This document shows, piece after piece, positions 54,901 to 62,871 of a DNA stretch of 64,000 nt. Source of the stretch: Helicobacter suis (GTDB lineage: Bacteria; Campylobacterota; Campylobacteria; Campylobacterales; Helicobacteraceae); contig NZ_CABIKE010000002.1 of assembly GCF_902196135.1 (NCBI RefSeq), forward strand, positions 1-64,000. The letters run 5' to 3'. Both the position numbers and the translations under genes were made by a program. Under the pieces are notes generated by a model. The model did not search any database. It was given only the letters and a program-made list of their open reading frames with translations, and had not been told where the DNA came from. Numbering within the stretch: position 1 is the first letter of the stretch; each line of letters starts with the position of its first letter.

Positions 54901-57900
54901 CAGCACTTACCGCCGCTGAAAAAAATATGCTTGATAATATCCTTAATAATATCTTTGGTTCAGAGAAAAAAGCAGTCCAGCAAATGGAAAACTCTAACCC
55001 GGATATTAAACAGGTGATCAATGGTCTTATGCAGGCTAAAGGTCTAGGGGAGGTTTATACTAAGGGTCTTCAAAGCATTTTATCTAACAAACTCCAAGAT
55101 CAATTAAAAAGCATGGGCTTGGGTTCTTTACTTGCGCCTAAGGCTTTGGGTAATTTCTGGCAAAAGGGTTATTTTAACTTCTTAGCCAATGATGATATTT
55201 TAGTGAGCAATAGCACTTTTAGTAATGCCTCAGGCGGGACTTTAAGTTTTATAGCCGGCAAATCTATTATTTTTGCAGGCCAAAATACAATTAACTTTAG
55301 CAACAGTCAAGGCACACTAGAGTTTTTAAGTAATGATGTGTCTAATATTGATCTAACTACTCTTAATGCTACCGATGGCCTAACCATTGATGCCCCCTTT
55401 AATAATCTTTATGTCCAAAAGGGCAATATTACCCTTAATCAATACGAGAGTTTTAGCGTGCAAGCGGGCAATTTTGACTTTTTAGGCACGGTGCAAGCAG
55501 ACGGGGCTGTGGATTTATCTGGTGTAACCGGTTTAGCCGTTTTAGGTACTCTTAATCTTACTGAGGATAGCACCCTTAAGGCTAATAATTTGACCACGAT
55601 AAGCGCCTTTAATAACCAATCGCTAAACCTACTTAATATCAGCGGGAATTTTAATTCCTATGGCACATTTAGCACGCAAGGGGCTGGGGTGAATATCGGG
55701 GGTGGGTTTAATAGTACAGGGGCTTTAACTTTTAATGTAGCGGGCGCAGCGGTTAAAACCACCGGTCCTAGCTCAGATAGTTCAAGTTCATCTAGTAGCA
55801 CCGGTTCTAGCTCCTCTACAAGTTCTAGTAATTCTAATAGCTCTGGAGATTCTAGCGCCTCCTCTAGCACTTCTACAGCTTCTACTAGCTCTAGCACTTC
55901 TACTAGTTCTACAACAGCTTTAACTCTAGCTAACACCACCACGCCTACAAGTTCTACAACTTCTAATAGTACCGCTAGCACTTCTACAAGTTCCTCTAGT
56001 ACCTCCTCTAGTAGTGATACAAGTAATAGCCCAAGCTCTAATAGTGCCTCTTCTAGTGGGTCTAATGTAAATCCGGTTAGCCCAACGCCTAGCACACAAA
56101 TACCACTAATCCAAGTGGGTGGGCTTGTGAATTTAAATTTAGGCGGGAATGCGATTATTAACTTTAATACAGAGGCACAAGCAAATAGTACAGGAAGTAC
56201 GGGCACAGCAAATACGAGTACAGGATCAAGTGCGGGTTCTAGTTCTACAAGTACACCACAAACAACTACTAGCAGTTCTACTAGCTCCACCCAAACAGCA
56301 AGTACCACACCAAGTACTACATTAAGCCTAAGCCATAATACTAGCCTAGCTACTACCAGCCAGATACCTACAACTTCTAGCGGGGCTTCTGCTTCTCCGG
56401 ATAGTTCAAACCCTGCAGCCTCTCCTATCACTTCTCCAAATGGCGCTTATACGCTCATTCAAACTAATAGCTGGATTCATTACAACCCCACCTCTTTTAA
56501 TCCTAATAACTGGAGGCAATATTTAGAGCTCTACACTAGCCTTAAAATCAACGGGACAGCTTTCCAGCTTAACGCTCAAGGTACAGGCCTTACTTACAAT
56601 GGTCAAGCGGTGAATATCTCACAACGAGGTTTACTTGTCAATTATCAAGGTGCAAATGGCCAAGAAGTGAGTGCCTCTATTGATTACAACAAAATACAAA
56701 TAGGCATAGGCCAAAGTCTACAAGTCATAGCGCCCACTATCACACAATATATCACCCAGATACAGGGGCAGTCTGTAGTTAATGCGCTAGAAAATGCAGG
56801 CGGGGCGGGTGTGATGAATTGGTTTGGTAAACTTTTAATTGAGACAAAAAACACCCCACTTTTTGCACCCTACTATCTTGAACAACACTCTTTAAGCGAT
56901 CTACTTAAAATTGTAAAAGATATCCAAAATGCAACCGATTGGATGGGTGCTTCTGGTTTGAAAGCCACTAGCTCTAAATTGCTACAAATCAGCGTACACA
57001 CCAAACAGATGAGCCGTTTAGCTAAACTTTCAAACTTTGCTTCCAATGATGAATTACCGGATTTTCATGACTTTTTAGTTAGTCTGAAGGGTAAAAAATT
57101 TGCTAGCGCTGTGCCTAATGCTATGGATATTATCACCGCCTACTCCCAAAGAGATAAATTAAAAAACAACCTATGGGTAACCGGTGTGGGGGGGGCGAGT
57201 TTTGTAGCAGGAGGCACGGGTACACTTTATGGGCTGAATGTGGGTTATGATCGCTTTATTAAAGGCGTGATTGTGGGGGGTTATATGGCCTATGGTTATA
57301 GTGGCTTTTATGGCAATATCAATAGCGCTAATTCTAATAATGTCAATGTGGGATTTTATAGCCGCGCCTTTATCAAGGGTAGAAATGAGATTACAGGAAG
57401 TGTGAATGAAACCTATGGCTATAACAAAACCTATATTGATGCAACTAATCCCATTCTCACCCCTCTTAACCAGCAGTACCACTATAGCACTTGGACGACT
57501 AACATCGGCGCTAACTATGGCTATGATTTCTTTTTTAAAAACAAACATGTTATTCTCAAACCCCAAATTGGCTTAACTTATTATTACATTGGCCTCTCAG
57601 GCTTGCAAGGCAAGATGAATGATCCGATTTATAACGAGTTTAGAGCCAATGCCGATCCAGCCCATAAATCTGTTTTAACGATCAATTTAGCCCTAGAGAG
57701 TCGCCACTATTTTAGGAAAAACTCCTATTATTATGTGATTGCTGGATTGGGGCGGGATTTATTCGTACATTCTATGGGCGATAAAATGGTACGCTTTATT
57801 GGTAATGATATGTTAAGTTATCGCTATGGGGGAATGTATAATACCTTTGCTAGTCTCACCACAGGGGGTGAGGTTCGCTTGTTTCGATCCTTTTATATCA

Positions 57901-57983
57901 ATGCTGGCATTGGAGCGCGCTTTGGTTTGGATTATCAAGATATTAATATTACAGGCAATGTCGGGATGCGCTATGCTTTTTAG
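48954..57983 (+). CDS. Giant VacA-like autotransporter
   Basis: 3009 residues, unbroken. An extended, basic N-terminus (about 70 residues, GTFILGVMSQPLLAW) serves as signal. The passenger is a long beta-helix of Asn/Ser/Thr-rich repeats. Three VacA2-type units with glycine-rich NGGTLILGN or NGTLVVG turns begin near residues 424, 862 and 1643, followed by segments such as KIEFGAVGSVGYITDVFNAG. Cysteine pairs occur at about 113/117, 830/840 and 1672/1682. Two serine-rich linkers lie at about 2274-2374 and 2410-2489. The C-terminal beta-barrel (about 2739-3009) runs from LWVTGVGGASFVAGGTG to the final aromatic MRYAF. It resembles H. pylori ImaA, FaaA or VlpC more than VacA itself by size. No clear ribosome site precedes the ATG. 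Host interaction is a reasonable but unproven role. Confidence 0.9.
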   Translation: MKKFSSLTLKFGHALARRIKANQARRAGTYVFKKQLPLPKRSELKPKLLKQGTFILGVMSQPLLAWYPSWISGSHTLNTTDIKQYMQNNHRSQNLLWTGGSNVFYEASNGSYFCTNWNCNGSVTLIGNGSTAYTLSNLNYEGGSLNLQINGNGTQGTLNISNVNMDSYQGRQFTDTWNAQKVNISGNLQVGQNHITIHANNGTTANNATINADQGNGVLNINDSTSESFTNTTFKGTGQINLQSNNIIFNNVTFNDSNTSSHVTDNGTLTLEGTETFAQNSPLINLGANVTIQANTIFNITEDLTKTTNGAYNLDTLVSTSGNKSINDSSYVNHLWDLIRYQGQTGSLFNGQLSNGTTLSNPSSGNGIYYVKYTFGNGDWDILKEDFENNSLSAQLEAYAKNQGDIWGTIHNINSTWNFNVGEGSAYINPGNGVDQAWAQSNKNFKVTLDNGNGGTLILGNSTENPSSSGKILFGGTGGNPFALNGNYGGDLGYMTGEFDAGKIYLTGTIESGNSFHDGNGTNINYNAITNITANGLHYLNDNAGAWHSNANFKATNGSINISNSQFQDQSSGQFTFNSQNQTFNSTIFTGNSYTITLHATNNLTLTNTSFNDSNATLTLEADNASLQDSTNQGTSQITAKQLNIIANQASFSNTIFNANNSSFKTNQLTLTNDTFNNGSYSFTSESNNNSHTTTFGGTTTINTSSSPFANLGGSISFNSGATFNLNNILSSLQIGTTYTILGGSGASINYSSDTQYASNLWNLIKISGTTINSETEISNTNGTQVWDVIFGINGMPIKIQETFANNELSFKVISQAKDIWSDVYTMTPGCAYNVFAHNCTYGLFHTGFKTYNESVGADGIAYINPLNPQSHVGYNASTHTLQTYTKFGNGGIYNVGETKNGKWVNNGTLILGNNTLQATTGGKIEFGAVGSVGYITDVFNAGNVFLTNTIEVGDSSLSGAGATLTFNANNNITADGLTYHQDATAIPPFGSAISQHSHGSFNAQNSFSALNSSFEDDTSGSLDFTGKNNISFTNSTVIGSASSITLNSAKTTLNNSAFFVGNGTTLTFGNVISANGHSGYSTSTNTINNSTINLNQNSNLQLHGNTTLDNTTSFLNLGSQATFYGSASLSGSTTINLDHNSKITMNSTTTLNDNANFNLINSAQANFQNNTTFNNSSGITLNSGAKATFMPTTTSTQDITTFNNNSFLNVNGSFTDFIPNTSSNGSISGGGSSSNQNYSAQFNNLVFNNYASMLLNSADIQSSQTTFANSVNINMQNSLFNAGTLNLNGGNFYMQNSQIKAGAVSVGASDSVNINSGVNSLNRSLITSSSFNLDGTLNLDGLLLGPTTTGTTQSAANSQPLISVSSNGSSNTGGGTFNLNGILNISNIDLSAPLSSQTNNTSSSATYDIVNANNITGMSGANGYQKIEYYGIKINNATYSDTNNIQSWSFTNPLDGAQTITEKIQNGKLTITISNSDHFVATDYHNIAPELFFYKQSAQNLPSTDSASADISSYDYSSDESGTFFLDGNLKGVYYPKASTTGTTSTPVIPGTYNAQGQPLQGLYISNNGLFNATTLNNLVGIVQSIWPHLKTLLPKILADLSDPSNIIQDLENSGITLTPTRSKELLSFIDGLSSNINQTFNNGTLVVGSPQAGQTGSSSVVWFGGNGYTTACTAAQTEKGCQDLRGTYLGQLLGSTSAALGYIEANFKAKDIYITGTVGSGNAWGIGGSADVTFNSATNLTLNQATIDAEGTDQIFNMLGEGGIQKILGQKGLAQMLGNYIYDLANGSSINLDPTSSIPSSIQPLAKDLGGQISKIKLSEVLSASDVSALLNMPGMDNVIKNILSTKTVSSLLGSGGLISSLNQAEQNKIYDAIDKELHFSGGKAIASIANGVYGNHTLLSLINSLSPMTGKDVNNILNMPNTSSGQSQVQNFLNNTTFGQIFEELLSNQNLLNKTIAWLGPQILDEMLKTAIDDLLNPTAALTAAEKNMLDNILNNIFGSEKKAVQQMENSNPDIKQVINGLMQAKGLGEVYTKGLQSILSNKLQDQLKSMGLGSLLAPKALGNFWQKGYFNFLANDDILVSNSTFSNASGGTLSFIAGKSIIFAGQNTINFSNSQGTLEFLSNDVSNIDLTTLNATDGLTIDAPFNNLYVQKGNITLNQYESFSVQAGNFDFLGTVQADGAVDLSGVTGLAVLGTLNLTEDSTLKANNLTTISAFNNQSLNLLNISGNFNSYGTFSTQGAGVNIGGGFNSTGALTFNVAGAAVKTTGPSSDSSSSSSSTGSSSSTSSSNSNSSGDSSASSSTSTASTSSSTSTSSTTALTLANTTTPTSSTTSNSTASTSTSSSSTSSSSDTSNSPSSNSASSSGSNVNPVSPTPSTQIPLIQVGGLVNLNLGGNAIINFNTEAQANSTGSTGTANTSTGSSAGSSSTSTPQTTTSSSTSSTQTASTTPSTTLSLSHNTSLATTSQIPTTSSGASASPDSSNPAASPITSPNGAYTLIQTNSWIHYNPTSFNPNNWRQYLELYTSLKINGTAFQLNAQGTGLTYNGQAVNISQRGLLVNYQGANGQEVSASIDYNKIQIGIGQSLQVIAPTITQYITQIQGQSVVNALENAGGAGVMNWFGKLLIETKNTPLFAPYYLEQHSLSDLLKIVKDIQNATDWMGASGLKATSSKLLQISVHTKQMSRLAKLSNFASNDELPDFHDFLVSLKGKKFASAVPNAMDIITAYSQRDKLKNNLWVTGVGGASFVAGGTGTLYGLNVGYDRFIKGVIVGGYMAYGYSGFYGNINSANSNNVNVGFYSRAFIKGRNEITGSVNETYGYNKTYIDATNPILTPLNQQYHYSTWTTNIGANYGYDFFFKNKHVILKPQIGLTYYYIGLSGLQGKMNDPIYNEFRANADPAHKSVLTINLALESRHYFRKNSYYYVIAGLGRDLFVHSMGDKMVRFIGNDMLSYRYGGMYNTFASLTTGGEVRLFRSFYINAGIGARFGLDYQDINITGNVGMRYAF
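55770..56420 (+). repeat. Serine/threonine-rich low-complexity linkers within the autotransporter
   Basis: Two stretches, 55770-56075 and 56185-56420, encode long runs of Ser and Thr with Asn, Ala and Gly, built from mixed AGC, AGT, TCT, TCA, TCC, ACA and ACT codons. They flank a normal beta-helix-like segment, IPLIQVGGLVNLNLGGNAII. The codons are varied rather than simple tandem copies, so the linker is kept by protein-level selection or is an old expansion. Confidence 0.75.
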
Positions 57984-58084
57984 ACAAATTTTTAATTCTG
58001 TGTTGCTATCTTGCTTTATTTTAAAATCATTTTTAAGCTCTGTTTAAGTTTTTGCGTGCTACTATTCAAATCCCCCTCCTTTTT

Positions 58085-58109
58085 AGTCTCTGGAGTTTCT
58101 CCAGGGACT
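58085..58109 (+). terminator. Strong hairpin between the autotransporter and nadK
   Basis: AGTCTCTGGAG and CTCCAGGGACT pair over eleven positions (one T-G) around a three-base loop TTT. It lies 100 bp past the autotransporter stop and may end that transcript. Only TTCCTT follows, so termination would be weak. The 3' arm contains AGGGA, the only Shine-Dalgarno-like sequence before nadK (ATG 58118), so it might instead control nadK translation. Confidence 0.55.
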
Positions 58110-58117
58110 TTCCTTAA

Positions 58118-58936
58118 ATGATGCTAAGATTTTCTTTAAGACGCCAAGAACCTATTTTACGCGTACATGTTTTACGCAAACCAGCCCTTTCTTCTGAACT
58201 ATTGCTTACCTTAGAACAATTATTAAAAAAAGCCAAAATTACTTATGATTTTAAACTCCCTGAAATGTCCTTGTCTCAAGAAGTGTTACTGTGTTTTGGA
58301 GGAGATGGCACGCTTCTAGCGGCTCTGCGCCACCCTTCTAATAGCCTATGCTTTGGAATCCATGTCGGGCATTTAGGATTTTTAACAGCCACCAATTTAG
58401 AAGGCGCTCCTCATTTTTTAGAGGCACTCACACAAGGGCATTATCAAATCCAAAACCATTTAATGCTAGAGGGAAAGATTGCCAAACAACACTTTTTATG
58501 CGCTAATGATATTGTGGTAACTAAAAAAGATTATTCCGGCATGTTAGGGCTACAGCTTTTCATTGATGGGATTTTAGCCAACACCTACCAAGTAGATGGC
58601 CTTATCTTTGCAACCCCTCTGGGTTCTACGGCCTATAATATTAGCGTGGGCGGGAGTGTTGTCCACCCCTTGTGCCAAAATATCCTCATCACACCCATTG
58701 CCCCCCACTCTCTTTACCAAAGGCCTATCATTTTAAACGATCAAGCCCATTTAGAGATAGTGCCTAAACAATCCTGTTCTGTAGTTATAGATGGACAAGT
58801 GCGCTACACCCTTAAATCTAAGCAAAGTTTGCAAATTTATAAATCTATCCGGCAAGCTAAATTAATCCAGCCCCTAGAGTATAATTATTTCAAAGTCTTA
58901 AAAGAGAAGTTTTCATGGGGGACATCACATCCCTAA
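58118..58936 (+). CDS. nadK: NAD kinase
   Basis: Phosphorylates NAD to NADP with ATP or polyphosphate. 272 residues. The key motif VLLCFGGDGTLLAALRH holds GGDG; FGIHVGHLGFLTATN, FLCANDIVVTKKDYSGMLGL and VDGLIFATPLGSTAYNISVG follow in family order. H. pylori HP1394 is the same and is also followed by recN and the rqcH-like gene. Start ATG 58118 or the next ATG 58121; no strong ribosome site is free of the upstream hairpin. Confidence 0.93.
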   Translation: MMLRFSLRRQEPILRVHVLRKPALSSELLLTLEQLLKKAKITYDFKLPEMSLSQEVLLCFGGDGTLLAALRHPSNSLCFGIHVGHLGFLTATNLEGAPHFLEALTQGHYQIQNHLMLEGKIAKQHFLCANDIVVTKKDYSGMLGLQLFIDGILANTYQVDGLIFATPLGSTAYNISVGGSVVHPLCQNILITPIAPHSLYQRPIILNDQAHLEIVPKQSCSVVIDGQVRYTLKSKQSLQIYKSIRQAKLIQPLEYNYFKVLKEKFSWGTSHP

Positions 58937-58987
58937 TTTGCCTTTAAAGGGCGCCATGTTAGACTGAAAAAAACAACAGGTTATGTC

Positions 58988-60463
58988 ATGATAGAAGAGA
59001 TAGAGATTAAAGGCGGGTTGTTTGTGCATGTGCATTTGCGATTAAGCCCGCATTTAAATGTCATTAGTGGGATTAGCGGGAGTGGAAAAAGTGTATTGGT
59101 GGATTGTATCTTGGCTAGTGTGGGTTTAAAACCTATGCCTGTACATTCTATTCAAATGCATTGGCAAACCTCTGAGCACTCTCTTATCCAAGCCTTTAAG
59201 AGAAAAAAAACCACCTATACCCATAACCACAAACCCACTTCTAAAAAAGCCTTAAAAGAATTCTTTTCTCCTTTAATCTTGCACATCTCTAGCCATAAAC
59301 ATGTCCAAGAATTACATGGAGATTTTCTCATAGAACTTTTAGATAGCACCACACAAAAAGAAATTCTCCACTCTTTTAAACACACCTATATCCACTACCA
59401 AGAGGCTATCCATAGTTTACAAGAGTTGCAGGCCAAACAACCCCATTTGGATATGCTTAGCGAACTGGCGCGTTTTGAGCTTGCGCAGTTACAAAGCCTA
59501 GATTTAAGCGATGGAGCGTATGAACGGCTTTTAGAATGTAAAAAAACTTACCAAATGCAAGAAAAACGCAGGATAGAGGTTATAGAAGCCCTCAAAGCAC
59601 TAGAATGCACAAATAAGATCACAAAAGCACTACCCAATACCCAATCTCTAGCCCTAGCCCAAGCTTTAGAAGAAGCCCAAGATTTTTTATTAAACGCCCA
59701 ATCTAGCCTAGAGGAACTAGAAAATCTAGATATCCAAGCCCTTTTAGAGCAGATCAGCCAATTAGGCGCGGTGGTTAAAAAACATGGCAGTGAAGCGCAG
59801 GCTAGAGCCCATAAAGAGCAATTAATCGCTAATTATGAGCAGTATAACAACCACCAACATCACCTTAAAACTTTACAAGAAAAAGTAAAGCATTTAGAAC
59901 AAGAATGTTTGCATCTAGCCTTACAAATCAAAGCAGAGCGCCAAAAACATCTTTCTAGTATGCAAGAACTCTTAGAAAGTTACACAGATAAGTTATGGCT
60001 TAAAAAGCCTATCTTAGAGCTTAAATCAGTGCCACTAGGCGCGCATGGATTAGATCAACTCCAAATCCGCTTAGGCAGTGCTAATACAGAACACATTAGC
60101 GCAGGGGAGTCTAATCGCTTGCGTTTAGCGCTTTTAGCTCTTAAGGCTAAGTTGCATGCACAAAGGGCTAATCAGATTCTTTTGGTTGATGAATTAGATG
60201 CAAATTTAAGCGGGCGTGAAAGCGCAAGTGTGGCTGAGATTTTAAAAGAGCTAAGTGTGCATTATCAAGTGATTGCCATTTCTCATGCCCCCCATCTTCC
60301 CTCCCTAGCAGAGCGGCATTTCTTAGTTTTTCCAAGTGGTGCACACACGCAAGTTAAACAACTTAACAAAGACGAGCAGACTTTAGAAATTGCGCGCATG
60401 GTAGATGCTAATTTAGGCCAAGAGGCCATTGCCTATGCCAAGATGAAGTTAAAACCTAAATGA
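58988..60463 (+). CDS. recN: RecN-type DNA repair ATPase
   Basis: SMC-like ATPase for double-strand break repair, 491 residues, shorter than the usual 550. Walker A is GISGSGKSVLVDCIL, the coiled coils cover about 130-330, then the ABC signature ISAGESNRLRLALLALK, Walker B ILLVDELDANLSGRES and the His switch IAISHAPHLP. Most of the missing length is in the N-terminal lobe. In H. pylori RecN (HP1393) is needed for DNA repair. AGG lies seven bases before the ATG. Its stop overlaps the start of rqcH (ATGA). Confidence 0.9.
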   Translation: MIEEIEIKGGLFVHVHLRLSPHLNVISGISGSGKSVLVDCILASVGLKPMPVHSIQMHWQTSEHSLIQAFKRKKTTYTHNHKPTSKKALKEFFSPLILHISSHKHVQELHGDFLIELLDSTTQKEILHSFKHTYIHYQEAIHSLQELQAKQPHLDMLSELARFELAQLQSLDLSDGAYERLLECKKTYQMQEKRRIEVIEALKALECTNKITKALPNTQSLALAQALEEAQDFLLNAQSSLEELENLDIQALLEQISQLGAVVKKHGSEAQARAHKEQLIANYEQYNNHQHHLKTLQEKVKHLEQECLHLALQIKAERQKHLSSMQELLESYTDKLWLKKPILELKSVPLGAHGLDQLQIRLGSANTEHISAGESNRLRLALLALKAKLHAQRANQILLVDELDANLSGRESASVAEILKELSVHYQVIAISHAPHLPSLAERHFLVFPSGAHTQVKQLNKDEQTLEIARMVDANLGQEAIAYAKMKLKPK

Positions 60464-61827
60464 TTCCCTACTCTTTACTCTACCACTTCGCACAACTACT
60501 CAAAGCACAGGCTAAAATCACTATCCGCCATGCCCAAAATATTTTCAGTCTAGATACCCCCGCTTATGCTTTTAAAGCCTGCATGCAAAAGGGTAATAGT
60601 TATGTTTATATAGATAAAACCCCTCTTTTGATCCATAAAACCGCCTTAAATCTAGCTTTAGAAAAACATGCAAGTAATGCTAAGATTGTAGATGTGTGTT
60701 TAGAGAATGAAGATCGCATTTTAAAAATCACTTTAGAGGGAAAAGAAACCTATAAAAAAACCCATACCATTTTACAATTAGAATTTACAGGCAAGCATAG
60801 CAACGCGATTTTACTTAGTAGTGAAGGGTATGTGATAGAGGCATTGCATTTTGTAGGGTTATCCTCAAGTTATCGCCCTGTGCTTAAAAATAAGCCTCTA
60901 GCTCCTCTTAAAAAACCGCCCTTTAGCCGCCCCCCTTTAAAACCTATGGCCTTAAAAGAACTCTTACAATCTTTAGAAGAGTTACACGCTAATCATAGTG
61001 CTAAACAATTACAAACTAAAAAAGAGACCCTTAAACGCGCATGGCTTAAAAAGAAAGAAGCCTTACAATCCCTCTTAAACCAGCTAAAAAGCCCTGAAGA
61101 GCTTAAGAAGCAGGCTACAGAGAAACATAACCATGCTTGCTTAATTCTTTGCCATTTGCACACTTTAAAACCTAAAGACATCTATACAGATACACTCATC
61201 TTAGAACAAGAACAGATTAAATTACCTAAAAACGCGCGCTCTTTTAGCGATGCAGCCGATAAACTTTTTAAAGAGGCTAAGAAATGCCAACAAAAAGCTA
61301 GCCATATTGGATTACAAAAAGAAAATTTGCTTTCTAAAAGCGCGTTTTTAGATTCTAAAATAACTCTTTTAGACAAGGCTAGTTTAGAAGAATTACACAT
61401 GTTAACCCCCCCTAAAAGTTCTAAAAAATCCTCTAATGCTTGGGAAAGTCTTGAAATTGAAGGGATACGGGTGGGCTTTGGGCGCAATGAAACAGAAAAC
61501 CGCGCCTTGCTTAAAAGCGCGCGTTCAAGAGATATTTGGGCACACATTAAAGACAAGCCAAGCGCTCACATGCTTATCTTTTCTCACCCCAATAACCCCT
61601 CCTCAAGTGTTTTATTCAAAGCCTGTAAACTTTTGGCTAAATTAACCTACCCCAAACTCACTAGCCAACAAACCTTAAAAGTGCCCATTGATTACACCCA
61701 AAAAAAGCATGTCAAATTCACCAATAAGAGTAAAGCCCATGTAAGCTATACGCATTTTTCTAGTGTGGTGATTGTTTTAGATCATAACGGGCATGATGAG
61801 GGTTTTAAACCCCTCATTTTGGACTAA
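60460..61827 (+). CDS. rqcH: RqcH/NFACT-family ribosome quality-control protein
   Basis: A 455-residue Rqc2-like protein. NFACT-N (about 1-130) is followed by coiled-coil helices (about 165-215) and the NFACT-R domain (about 355-455), with SARSRDIWAHIKDKPSAHML and KKHVKFTNKSKAHVSYTHFS. In bacteria RqcH binds stalled 50S-peptidyl-tRNA and adds C-terminal alanine tails. The H. pylori protein of this type (HP1392) is annotated as a fibronectin-binding protein, a name this family inherited. The last 51 bases overlap the dnaN coding end on the other strand. Confidence 0.85.
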   Translation: MIPYSLLYHFAQLLKAQAKITIRHAQNIFSLDTPAYAFKACMQKGNSYVYIDKTPLLIHKTALNLALEKHASNAKIVDVCLENEDRILKITLEGKETYKKTHTILQLEFTGKHSNAILLSSEGYVIEALHFVGLSSSYRPVLKNKPLAPLKKPPFSRPPLKPMALKELLQSLEELHANHSAKQLQTKKETLKRAWLKKKEALQSLLNQLKSPEELKKQATEKHNHACLILCHLHTLKPKDIYTDTLILEQEQIKLPKNARSFSDAADKLFKEAKKCQQKASHIGLQKENLLSKSAFLDSKITLLDKASLEELHMLTPPKSSKKSSNAWESLEIEGIRVGFGRNETENRALLKSARSRDIWAHIKDKPSAHMLIFSHPNNPSSSVLFKACKLLAKLTYPKLTSQQTLKVPIDYTQKKHVKFTNKSKAHVSYTHFSSVVIVLDHNGHDEGFKPLILD

Positions 61828-62862
61828 AAAAGGCTGGGTACTATCATTGAGCAAGAGAGTAAAAGTAGGGGTATAAAGAGCGTTGAGTGCGTCTAGGACA
61901 TGGCGGGCATGGACATGGAGGGTAAAACCCTCTAAAGTGGTTTGTGCCTCAATAGAAGTACTAGCAAAGCTAGGGTTTTCATCTTGTAAAGACTCAAATT
62001 CAATATAACCCGGATAAAAACAAATTTTAGTGGTACTGCTTAAAGCATTTGTGATCTGAATGGCCTCTTTAAATTTCTGTGTATCTAATTCTAGTTTGTG
62101 GGTAAATTCAGAGGGGATAATGGCCTGATAATTGGGGTATTTACCGCTAATAAGTTTGGAGTATAAAACCATAGAGGCGTTTTTAAAAAAGAGCATGCTA
62201 GGTTGATCATGGGTCTCATAAAACATATCAAAATCGCTTTCAAATAACTTACTAATTTCTAACATCGCCCGTTTGGGTAGGATAAATTCTTGGGTTGTTT
62301 TAGTTGTGGGCATATTATCCGGATCCATTTGAACCAAAGCAAGCCGTCTTGTATCCGTAGCCACTAGCTCTAAACGATCTTTAAACACCAAAAGTACACC
62401 GCCAAATTCGTATTTAGAAGCGTTGGTGCTGATAACATGGGTTAGTTTTTTAAAATATTCACCTAGAGCCGTATCACTAAAGTGTACAAAGGGTAAGTCT
62501 TCAAAGCTAGGAAAAGTGGGGAAATCTGCCTTATCAAAGAGGGGGAGTTTAAATTTAGAACGCTTAAAACTAATATGCACATAGTTTTCTTTAGTCTGTA
62601 AAGTGAGTTCTCCTTGCTCTAATTTAGAGGCGATGTCTAAAAAGTGTCTAGCATTAAAAGTCGCGCCCCCCTCCTCTAAAATAGAGGCGTTTAAATGCAA
62701 ACACAACCCCATTTCTAAATCATTGGCCTCTAGGCGTAACAAATCTCCTTTGGCCTCTAAACAAACATGGGAGGTGATATTGGTTAAATCCTTGCGATCG
62801 GTAAAGGCAATGAGATTTTTAAGCGCCTCTTCTAGCCGTGTTTTTTCAATCATCAAATGCAA
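61777..62862 (-). CDS. dnaN: DNA polymerase III beta sliding clamp
   Basis: A 361-residue ring clamp that tethers the replicative polymerase. Three domains of similar fold are visible: ATFNARHFLDIASKLEQGEL in the first, VATDTRRLALVQMD in the second, and the C-terminal TLIMPVMI. The TTG start at 62862 has AAGGA five bases upstream; the ATG three codons in (62853) is 14 bases from it, so I keep the TTG, though the ATG is possible. It follows the AAA ATPase gene by nine bases. There is no dnaA or gyrB beside it. Confidence 0.93.
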   Translation of the reverse strand: MHLMIEKTRLEEALKNLIAFTDRKDLTNITSHVCLEAKGDLLRLEANDLEMGLCLHLNASILEEGGATFNARHFLDIASKLEQGELTLQTKENYVHISFKRSKFKLPLFDKADFPTFPSFEDLPFVHFSDTALGEYFKKLTHVISTNASKYEFGGVLLVFKDRLELVATDTRRLALVQMDPDNMPTTKTTQEFILPKRAMLEISKLFESDFDMFYETHDQPSMLFFKNASMVLYSKLISGKYPNYQAIIPSEFTHKLELDTQKFKEAIQITNALSSTTKICFYPGYIEFESLQDENPSFASTSIEAQTTLEGFTLHVHARHVLDALNALYTPTFTLLLNDSTQPFLVQNEGFKTLIMPVMI

Positions 62863-62871
62863 ATCAATCCT

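Noticed and set aside
55658..56431. 257-codon open frame on the - strand inside the autotransporter
   Set aside because: It is the mirror of the Ser/Thr-rich linker: mixed serine and threonine codons read backwards give Leu/Val/Glu runs without stops. No ribosome site, no recognisable domain.
48954..57983. Calling the autotransporter vacA
   Set aside because: At 3009 residues it is more than twice VacA length and lacks a recognisable VacA p33/p55 layout. It fits the VacA-like paralogues better, but I cannot say which one.
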